From Chelydra serpentina (lineage: Eukaryota > Chordata > Testudines > Chelydridae): a DNA stretch of 64,000 bases. Position 1 is the stretch's first letter. Every line of letters begins with the position of its first letter. Under the pieces are notes generated by a model. The model was given only the letters and a program-made list of their open reading frames with translations. It was not told the origin of the DNA and searched no databases. Positions 56,901 through 64,000 of the stretch are shown in pieces. The DNA is taken from the NCBI GenBank assembly GCA_037349315.1, contig JBAIAC010000023.1:31348501-31412500 (forward strand), in the 5' to 3' direction. The position numbers and the translations under genes were made by a program.

Positions 56901-58037
56901 TCCATTAAGCCAAATCCCTGCTTGGGGAAGAAGCTATAAGCTGCATCCTCTAGTCCCAAGACCGTAGAGCCTGGGGGCACAGAGATTCAGCCTGGAACGG
57001 CCCTAGATCAGTGATACTCAGCCCCAGGCTGAGGAGCGGCCAGCGGCTCTTTAGTGTGTCCCCTGCAGCTCTTTGTAGCACATATTAAAACACTGATAAT
57101 TAACAACCAATCAGGATGCTTTTACTATGTTATTAGCCAATTGTAGAATACTTGGTCAGTCGTCTTGCTGTGAGAGTCTAATTCTATAATATAAATGAGA
57201 GCAAGAAAATGAAACAATGAATTACTGTGGCTCTTTTGGGTAATGGTGATTGCTCATTTGGATCCTGAACCACTGAGGTTTGAGTATCACTGCCCTAGAT
57301 GGTTATTAGAAGCTCAGTGGGCAGTAAAGTCGTTTTGCTCAAAAGATGGAGATGAGGAACAAGGGGCAGGTCCTTCCGTCGCCGATTCTCCTGTACTTCA
57401 ACTTCTCCCCTTCCCCCAGTTATTGTCTCTTATTTCTAACACATTGCTACCCAACATCTGAAAGGAAACAACTTCCCCTTCATTGGGCCAAACGTAGGAC
57501 CATTAGCTAGGTCCAAATGGGCTGTGGGTACATGGGCTAACGTAACAGCCAAATAGTGACATTTGAAGTTGGGAAGATGACTTTTCTTCACTTGAAGTCC
57601 TTGCCTGGACCAAAGAGTTGAGAAAATAACAATGAGAGTGTTCCCTCCCTTAGAGAAATTTTAGTTTAATTTTAAAATAGCACATGGAAATAATCTGAAA
57701 AATATAATTTAGTTGGTTCGCAGGTTCTCTTAATTTAAATTAATTTAGTCTAATCAGGAATTTAACCCCAGTTTACTCCAGCAGACCCCAATGCATTCAG
57801 CTTTTTGCATCAATACTAGCCAACACAGTGCTCAATTCAACTGTTTGAAGTCACCCTCTTCTCTTCTAGGTAACAATCTTGTTTCATCCTCTCTTTCAGA
57901 TCCAGGCGTGGTGGCGTGGACAGATGGTGCAGAAGGGGCTTGGAATTTTTGCTGACCTTCAAAAACTGATAAAGAAAGGAAAGAAAGATAAGAAAGGGAA
58001 AGAAAAGCCTGGCAAAGGTGCAAAGGGCAAAAAGTAG
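49806..58037 (+). CDS. LRRIQ4: LRRIQ4 (leucine-rich repeats and IQ motif containing 4), five coding exons
   Basis: Exons 49806-50909, 54055-54228, 55053-55191, 56460-56656 and 57900-58037 splice in frame to 583 residues plus TAG. The human protein is about 560. The start ATG at 49806 has an in-frame TAA at 49794-49796 and a strong acceptor just upstream (AG at 49783-49784), so it begins in a second exon. After a unique N-terminus of about 60 residues, there is a long solenoid of 23-residue SDS22/Shoc2-type repeats (LxxLxLxxNxLxxLPxxI), e.g. LDLSNNLLRRLPPSFKQL. The last exon begins IQAWWRGQMVQKG, a partial IQ (calmodulin-binding) motif that lacks the final Arg, then a Lys/Gly-rich tail. Function is not well established; such LRR-IQ proteins are presumed scaffolds. 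It lies head-to-head with LRRC34. Confidence 0.94.
51202..51504. mobile_element. Harbinger-like palindromic MITE, copy 4
   Basis: Reversed relative to copies 1-3: it opens CGGCTACATCCACACTACC and closes GTGTGTACCAGCCC. It retains both hairpins (GATTTATCGCGTC.../GACGCGATAAATC and CAGCTACAT/ACGTAGCTG). It lies in LRRIQ4 intron. Confidence 0.75.
51585..51765 (+). repeat. MIR-like fragment
   Basis: CTGTGTGATCCTGGACAGGT, CACTTCACCTCTTTGCCTC, TCTCTAAAACAGAG and AAAGCGCTCTGAGATC follow the MIR order well. Confidence 0.6.
51900..52035 (-). mobile_element. Penelope-like 3' fragment, reversed
   Basis: Minus-strand reading gives GACTAACGTTCC, ATGCATCTGATGAAGTGGGC, CCCACGAAAGCTTATG, AAATAAATGTGTTAGTC and AAGGTGCCACAAGCACTCC, the 3' end shared with the nested elements. 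Confidence 0.75.
51942..51988 (-). ncRNA. Hammerhead-ribozyme-like motif (best core box)
   Basis: On the minus strand CTGATGA is exact, stem II is GTGGG-CTATCA-CCCAC, then GAAA and the GC-TTAT-GC stem. The closing U before the cleavage position is C here. GACTAAC upstream and GTTAGTC downstream are perfectly complementary over 7 bp and could form distal stem I. Confidence 0.6.
52542..52979. mobile_element. hAT-like element in LRRIQ4 intron
   Basis: The ends CAGGGGGAGCCAAA and TTTGGCCACCCCTG form inverted repeats. The exact duplication TTATAAGG flanks it (52534-52541 and 52980-52987). Imperfect CTTCTGCCC-containing repeats fill the middle. Confidence 0.87.
52988..54054. other. LRRIQ4 intron, no gene seen
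   Basis: AT-rich intron without a supported feature before the 54055 exon. Confidence 0.4.
54055..54228 (+). CDS. LRRIQ4: LRRIQ4 exon 2 (coding)
   Basis: The acceptor is ACATGCCTAG ending at 54054 and the donor is GTAGGA at 54229. The 174 bp, phase 0-0, encode IPPEVTGLSNLKCLGLTGN and two further LRR segments. Confidence 0.92.
55053..55191 (+). CDS. LRRIQ4: LRRIQ4 exon 3 (coding)
   Basis: The acceptor is TTTTTTTCCAG ending at 55052 and the donor is GTGAAA at 55192. It encodes NLKELYLENNCLEYLPPSVG and a second repeat, ending in phase 1. Confidence 0.92.
55861..56131. mobile_element. hAT-like element with long G tracts
   Basis: The ends CAGGGCCGGCGC and AGTG/CACTGGCCCTG form imperfect inverted repeats. 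The exact duplication CTTGAGCC flanks it (55853-55860 and 56132-56139). Two G homopolymers of about 18-20 lie inside. Confidence 0.85.
56460..56656 (+). CDS. LRRIQ4: LRRIQ4 exon 4 (coding)
   Basis: The acceptor is TTTGTTCAG ending at 56459 and the donor is GTACAA at 56657. It encodes the last LRRs (LLVQNNQLFQLPENLDNL) and a helical cap, IWEYLQEKRRQKAKATK. Confidence 0.92.
57009..57292. mobile_element. hAT-like element in last LRRIQ4 intron
   Basis: The ends CAGTGATACTCAG and TTGAGTATCACTG form inverted repeats. The exact duplication CCCTAGAT flanks it (57001-57008 and 57293-57300). Confidence 0.87.
57900..58037 (+). CDS. LRRIQ4: LRRIQ4 last exon with IQ motif
   Basis: The acceptor is TCTCTTTCAG ending at 57899 and the stop TAG is at 58035-58037. 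It encodes the IQ-like helix and a tail of repeated KK/GK residues. A variant polyadenylation hexamer ATTAAA lies at 58159-58164. Confidence 0.92.
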   Translation: MQAWWRGQMVQKGLGIFADLQKLIKKGKKDKKGKEKPGKGAKGKK

Positions 58038-58369
58038 TAATTCCATATGATTTGTACATCAAACTGTTTAGAGCTCTTGTACATTGGGAGGGCAGATACT
58101 TTGCCTCTCCCTGTAAGGGATAATCAATACTAAAATTTCCAGAATACTGAACATTACAATTAAAAAATAACTTAGGTGTTTTATGGCCAGTTTTGTGCAA
58201 AATTACTCCAGTTAAACGAGGTTAGATGGTTAAATATTTTATATGATTGCAAAGCACAAGGGCAATTGATTAACTGGAAGTGAATTGTAGCTGTGGAGCT
58301 CTGTGCTGACTAACTTCTTTAAAATTCATGTTTTCTGTAATGAGAATGGTCTTACAGTGGTTTTCATAA

Positions 58370-58745
58370 CATCCCTACTGGGTCAGGCCAATGGTCCATC
58401 TAGCCCTGTATCCTGTCTTCTGACAGTGGCCAATGCCAGGTTCTTCAGAGGGAATGAACAGAACAGGCAATCGACTGAGTCGTCCATTCTCAGCTTCTGG
58501 CAAACAGAGGCTAAGGACCCTCAGAAGATGGTGTTGCATCTCTGACCATCGTGGCTAATAGCTATTGATAGACCTATCCTCCAGGAACTTATCTAGTTGG
58601 GTTGGTTTTTTTTACCCTATTATAGTTTTGCCCTTCACAGCATCCCCGGGCAGAGTTCCACAGGTTGACTATGTGTTGTGTGAAGTAGGACTTCCTTTTG
58701 TTTAAACCTGCTATTAATGTTATTGGGTGACCCTGGTTCAGCTGC
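58370..58745 (+). mobile_element. CR1/L3-like LINE 3' fragment
   Basis: ACTGGGTCAGGCCAATGGTC, CATCTAGCCCTGTATCCTG, TGACAGTGGCCAATGCCAGG and AGAGTTCCACAGGTTGACTA are standard blocks of reptilian CR1-type 3' ends. Confidence 0.65.
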
Positions 58746-59592
58746 ACTACTACAGAGTTTTAAATATACATATGCCATTAGATAGCACTTTGCCTACCAC
58801 TGAGGTGCAGCCACCTCTGGGGCAAAACACATCAACTGTAGCACTGAACAAAGCAATAGTACAACACAAGAATTTATGAGAAGGGATGACTGCCTCACTC
58901 GGCAACACAAGAGGAATGTTAGGTGAAATATAATTATTCCCACAAGGACATCTTGATTACCATCCTATTCTTATAAAAAAGTCCACCATTTCTAGATTTT
59001 TGCAAAAATGTCCCTTTTTAATTGAAAAATTTGAGTAAGTCTAGTCACAGTATTTAATAACTGCAAATTGTCAGGTCCTCAGATTTTATGTCTAGTCCCA
59101 AAAACAATACATGCAGTTGCAAAATGTCTTCATATAAAAGGCTTATTTGCAACATATAGTGAATTTGCAAACTACAAAATGGTACTGTGATGTCTGGATT
59201 TCACATATTAATGTGCTCCTGCCCATAGAGAGCAATTTATGGATGTTTCTTGTGTGTTGTTAGCATAACCCATTTACACAGCACTGCGTATTTACACAAC
59301 AGCACTCCACAAACAGAGGGCCATACTCTGAATCACTGCCTAGTTTTGATTTAGTACTGCTCAGGCAACGCTTCCTTCCTGGGTTTACCTGGGTAAGCCC
59401 TGAATCCAAATTGAGAGCCAGGCTGTGACTAGCCCATATGCTGCTTCACAGAGCATGAGTGGGTGGAAGCACTTGGGTGGTCTGTCTGTGTGAGGCAAAA
59501 AGTACAGTCCTGCTCCCTCTCAGCATGTACTAGAGGTGGGGAAACGGTAGGGCTCTGGCCCTTCCCCATTGGCTCACACAAAGGAGGGGTGT
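58746..59592. other. Downstream of LRRIQ4, no gene seen
   Basis: No coding signal. LRRC31, the next gene in the human order, is not recognised in the window. Confidence 0.4.
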
Positions 59593-59989
59593 GATAGGGT
59601 CACCATATTTCAGGTTCCCAAAAAGAGAATACTGCTATGGGGGGAACTGGAGGGGTGTGTGTACTGGGTGTGTTAGAGGGGGTACCTGGGGCCTCACTCC
59701 CTGTCACGGTTGCAGGGCAGCTGGCACAGGCCCCAGGAGGCAGTACCTTCCTGTGGGCCTCTTCCCCAAGCCAGAGCTGGGAGCCAGGGCCTGGGCAGGT
59801 AGGATCCAGAAGCCATGGCTACAGGGAAGGGACCAGTTGGGGCATAGACAGTGCTTTCTGAGCTGCAACAGCTGCGCTGCAAAAATCCTGGACATTACCT
59901 CTTATTTGAAAAATGTGCCCAGGCTGAGGATCAAAAAAAAAAAAAAAAAAGAGTCCTGTCTGGGAACAACCAGTAGTACGGTAAACCTA
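59593..59989. mobile_element. Diverged hAT-like element
   Basis: TAGGGTCACCATATTTC at the left resembles the TAGGCTGACCATA end of the 29211 element. TACGGTAAACCTA at the right is a diverged inverted match. No clean target duplication remains. An A tract lies at about 59934-59950. Confidence 0.5.
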
Positions 59990-60719
59990 GCTATGCAATA
60001 CTCCCTAAAGGGATGTAAGAAGGGCAATCAGATACAATGTTCCATCCTGGAGCTTTCTATGCAGGGCTGGGCCTACATTCCACAACTAGGGATTGGTCAA
60101 TAAATTGTTGACCTTGAAGACTCCCTGCAAAAGCCATCTATTTAACAGGTCTTCTGATGAAAGCAGGGGCCAGGGCACTTTTGGGATGCAGTTTTGTTGC
60201 TGTTTGAGTTGGCATTGTATTGGGTTACTAGATGATATTTTAATGAATTGGGGACACAATTGCTGTTAAGGCCCCTACAGCTCATACAAAGGCGTTTTTT
60301 GGTAAGATTTTTTTTTAACCAGAAGAACAAATAAGGCACGTTTCTGACCCTTGAAAACCTTGCAGACTGAATAAAACAAGACATGACACAAGAAAATAAT
60401 TCAAGTTAGGGAGGGTACAGGACTGATTGAAGAGGATGTTGCTGGAAGAGAGGTGGGATTTGAAGGAGAGCTAGGACATTTGGCAGATGTGAATAGAGAC
60501 AGGAGGTTACTGTAATCAAGGGGAGAGAGAACCTGCATATGGAGAAGGGTTTCCACATTGAGGACAATCATGAGAAGTTGAGGGTTTGGAGAGATCAGAA
60601 AAATACTTATCAGGTCTTGGCTACTCGCTATGGAGTATAGCAAAGGAGAGAGGTGTCTCAGTAGATCATTGTAATGTTATCTCAGTAAGGATGCCACATA
60701 AAGTGTGTGTTAAAACTAA

Positions 60720-61947
60720 TTGTGATGTTGCACCCCATAATGCTTTATGGGAATATGCTCATGAATGTATATATGACAACTGGAATATGTTTTATGCTAC
60801 ATATGCCATGTAACATATCTCTGTAAAGGTTATGATCTACTGAATACAAATAGGAAGAATATTCATCCTATTTGTATGCAGGTGTCATTGTTGTATTTGA
60901 AGTTATGAATATTGGCTGCATACTTGTTTGATTTTAAATAGCCTTAGTAAGGCATTTGGTCAGCTTCTTTAGAAAGGAATTTGCAAGTTAAGTGCCCAGT
61001 CAAGAAGCACTTAATGGACAATGGCTCTTGGAAGGCTCCAATCCACATAAGAAGTCTGCATGAGGACATTCAAAGTAGCATGTGAACCATGGCTGCTACC
61101 TGTACGTTCTGAGTCATGCATGGACATGTGACTTGCCCATGTGACTCCAAAACTCCATCTTGTAGCTGGAATTCTACACAGAGGGAGGGGTAGCTACCCC
61201 CAAGAAAAAGTCTATTTAAACCTCTTGGAGACCCCTCTATTTGGTCTTCAGCTGGCTCAAGAGATAGCCTCTCCACCCCCAAGGATACCTGAAAGAAACT
61301 GGAACAAAGGACAGTAACTACAGGGGTGTGTGAATGATTGCTGGACCCAGACTAGAAGGAGACTAGCTTGTAAAAGCCTCACTGGAACACCTCTGAGGGT
61401 GAGGTTATCTGTATTCAGTTTTCTTACTGTATTAGGCATAGACTTGCGTGTTTTATTTTATTTTGCTTAGTAATTCACTTTGTTCTGTCTGCTATTACTT
61501 GGAACCACTTAAATCCTACTTTCTGTATTTAATAAAATAATTTGTTACTTATTAATTAACCCAGAGTATGTATTAATACCTGGGGGGTGGGGGAGGGTGG
61601 CAAACAGCTGTGCATATCTCACTATCAGTGTTATAGAGGGTGAACAATTTATGAGATTACCTTGTATAAGCTTTATACAGGGTAAAACGGATTTATTTGG
61701 GGTTTGGACCCCATTGGGAGTTGGGCATCTGAGTGTTAAAGACAGGAACACTTCTTAAGCTGCTTTCAATTAAGCTTGCAGTTTGTGGGATGTGCTTCAG
61801 ACCTGGGTCTGTGTTTGTGGCCAGCAAGTGTGTCTGGCACAGCCAGGCAGGGCTCTGGAGTCCCACGCTGGCAGGGAAAGCAGGGGCAGTAGTCTTGGCA
61901 CATCAGTTGGCAGCCCCACGGGGATTTCTGTGATCCAGCCCGTCATA
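60720..61947 (+). mobile_element. Probable solo LTR (about 1.2 kb)
   Basis: The stretch from TGTGATGTTGCACCCC to CAGCCCGTCAT has ACTAAT at both borders. It contains a TATA-like TATTTAAACC near 61210 and AATAAAATAA near 61530 in LTR order (promoter, then poly(A) signal). No internal retroviral genes are seen. The family is unassigned and the borders are approximate. Confidence 0.5.
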
Positions 61948-61949
61948 CT

Positions 61950-62880
61950 AATGTAAGAATGTTTTCAGTGCCTCCATATTAGAAGATTCTCCTAGCATGA
62001 TATTTATTGCTACAAATGGACACATTGACAGCACAGGCTTCAAGTAGTTAAGTGTTGGTCCTGGGTGGAACAGAAACTGATGCTCTTTGCTTCTTTTTAA
62101 TGTTTGCATTATCAGCGTTCCATGCTCACCTTTATAGAATTTCTCTTCTGAAAACAACTGATTACAAACTAACTTTTTTATGCCATGTCTGACCAAACGT
62201 ACAGTTTTATCTCAGTTTTGCCTTCTGGGGATAGTAAAGTGCATTTTTACAATCAAGCTGTGACTAGAACAAGGCAGTTCAGAGATGCCCAAATGAAGTC
62301 ATAGGGTAAACAGTGTAGTAATTTAGTATGGGAAGGGTAAACAAAGCAGCAGTATATCTGGCTGTTACACATATTGACTAGCCAGACGAGGATTTTCCTC
62401 TACAGAAATTAATGCCTTCAGTGTAGCCGGTGCTTAATGCTGCCAAAGAATCTTTGAAGTACTAAACTCCTGAACAGAAGTGGTTTCCCGCAGGGGCTCC
62501 TTCCTGAGTTAAGTGACTTGGGCTGAGAATGATCCTAGTGTGTCTTTACCACTGGGAAAAGGTTTCTCCATGGAGGCTCAGGGCTAATTGAGCAGTACTT
62601 TATTACTCAATCTGTCCCATGATTTCAATAGGACTCCTCACTTAGGGGGCAGCTTCTGATACTACCACTTAGTAAATGCACCTTACAAATAATCCCATTA
62701 AAGTCAATGGGGCATCTCGTGGATCAACATGAGTACATGTTGCAGATTCTGGCCCTTTGTAAGGCAGCAATTAACATGAGCAAGGGTGGGTGAATCTGGC
62801 CCTCGCAAACAAAACAGAAGGGTTATTTAACACTCTAGTCAGCTCCTAGGTTTAATGGGTCAGATGGGCTGAGCTCAAGA
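61950..62880. other. No gene recognised
   Basis: Non-coding sequence without a supported repeat or ORF. Confidence 0.35.
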
Positions 62881-62889
62881 CTGGGCACC

Positions 62890-63060
62890 AGGAAATCCTA
62901 AACTCTGTTCCTGATTATTCTGCCCTGTCTTGCTGTATGGCCTAGAGTAAAGCACAGCACTCAACTTCTTTGTGTTGATTTTCTCCATCTGTAAAGCAGA
63001 GAGAATAATAATACTAACAGTACCCATTTCACAGGGACATTGTGAGAATGTGACGGGAGG
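62890..63060 (+). repeat. MIR-like fragment
   Basis: CTTGCTGTATGGCCTAGAG, TTTTCTCCATCTGTAAAGCA, AATAATACTAACAGTACCCA and CACAGGGACATTGTGAGAAT match the MIR order. Confidence 0.6.
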
Positions 63061-63307
63061 CTTGTGCTGCATATCAAACATGTAACACATGCCCTATGGG
63101 CCTGAGTCAGGACCCAGAGGCAGGAGCAGCAGAAGCTCCCTAAAAGTGGGGGGGACCCACTGGACTCCTTCCCCAAAGTCCTCCTCCACCCTTCCCCAGA
63201 AGCCCCACCCCTCTTTCACCCTCCAGCTAGTAAAAAGTGATGGGGGGCATGTCTCTCCCCCCCCCCCCCCAGTCCAGCACCCCTGCTCAGAGGAGTCACT
63301 AGAAGGA

Positions 63308-64000
63308 CTCTGTCACAAGGGGTGCTCTACTCACCACTGGATGGCACCTCCTGCTGGCAGTTAGCTCCAGCTGGTTCAGCAACCCCTTTCTTCTCTTCCC
63401 ACATGCCACTCTCCTTCCACTCCACAGATTTGCAACACAGCTGCTTTGTAACCCAGCCCTCACACTGTGATTTCCCCTTCTGTGGAGTCTCTTAAGATCT
63501 CTCTTCCACCAGCAGCATCAGGCAGGCCTCACACCTGCTGTCATAGAATCATAGAATATCAGGGTTGGAAGGGACCTTAGGAGGTCATCTAGTCCAACCC
63601 CCTGCTCAAAGCAGGACCAATCCCCAATTTTTGCCCCAGATCCCCAAATGGCCCCCTCAAGGATTGAACTCACAACCCTGGGTTTAGCAGGCCAATGCTC
63701 AAACCACTGAGCTACCCCTCCCCCACCACAAGCAAGTCTTGACTAGCTTACTCCCACAGTAACTCAGGCAGTCTCCCCATTCATGGCTCCTAGCAGTACC
63801 ACACTGCAGTGGATGGTAGGGGAACTCAGGCCCACCCTCTACTCTAGGCTCCAGTTCAGGGTCCTGTACCAAGCCATTAAGGTCTGTTTACACCCACCTT
63901 ATTGCTCTCATCCCTGGACCCCTTCCTACCATGCTTCTTCTCCCTTACCCCAGGGAGAAGATCTACAAACTCATGTCTGTTGCTAGCTTCCTGGCTTTTT
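63308..64000. mobile_element. Possible LTR fragment running off the window, with a SINE inside
   Basis: From TCTGTCACAAGGGGTGCTC and GGCACCTCCTGCTGGCAG onward, the CT-rich sequence resembles reptilian LTR text, but only one edge is visible. No coding region is seen. Confidence 0.3.
63542..63724 (-). mobile_element. tRNA-derived SINE with CR1-like tail, reversed
   Basis: Reverse complement of the 45843 SINE: it begins CATAGAATCATAGAATATCA and runs to AACCACTGAGCTACCCCTCC, including the inverted B box GGATTGAACTCACAACC. Confidence 0.9.

Overview
This window is vertebrate genomic DNA with spliced genes and dense interspersed repeats. The repeats point to a turtle, probably a cryptodire: tRNA-headed SINEs with a CR1-like tail, Neptune/Penelope-like retroelements, Harbinger elements and many short hAT elements. 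The species call is an inference from repeat families and not from an alignment. Three protein-coding genes can be reconstructed by splicing. MYNN (myoneurin, BTB/C2H2 zinc-finger protein) is on the + strand at about 2847-11090, with its BTB exon(s) lying upstream of the window. LRRC34 is on the - strand with ten coding exons at 38665-21517, giving an uninterrupted 417-residue frame. LRRIQ4 is on the + strand with five coding exons at 49806-58037, giving a 583-residue frame. MYNN-LRRC34-LRRIQ4 is the same order and orientation as at human 3q26.2, so this is conserved synteny.

Layout. 1-11090 holds MYNN exons and introns. 11090-21517 lies between the convergent 3' ends of MYNN and LRRC34 and is mostly an old LINE (about 12340-15340, - strand) split by two Harbinger-type MITEs, plus other MITEs. 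21517-45100 is LRRC34. Its introns carry a hAT element with a hairpin minisatellite (29211-29861), a degenerate GT/TTAGGG-rich minisatellite (27540-28320), three Penelope-like elements nested inside one another (about 33440-37090), and a decayed autonomous Harbinger (39118-43519). 45050-45780 is a CpG island between the divergent LRRC34 and LRRIQ4 genes, containing an RFX-type X-box. 45840-49785 contains a SINE, a CR1-like fragment split by a solo LTR, and unremarkable sequence. 49785-58037 is LRRIQ4. 58038-64000 has no recognised gene and contains CR1-like, hAT-like, LTR-like and SINE sequence.

The most interesting material is in the mobile elements. The Penelope-like copies carry recognisable hammerhead-ribozyme-like cores, and two nested copies share the same head-to-head inverted architecture. 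About ten non-autonomous hAT insertions still have exact or near-exact 8-bp target duplications. The divergent LRR-gene promoter with an X-box suggests, but does not prove, shared ciliary regulation. Exon coordinates were read by eye from splice signals and reading-frame continuity.
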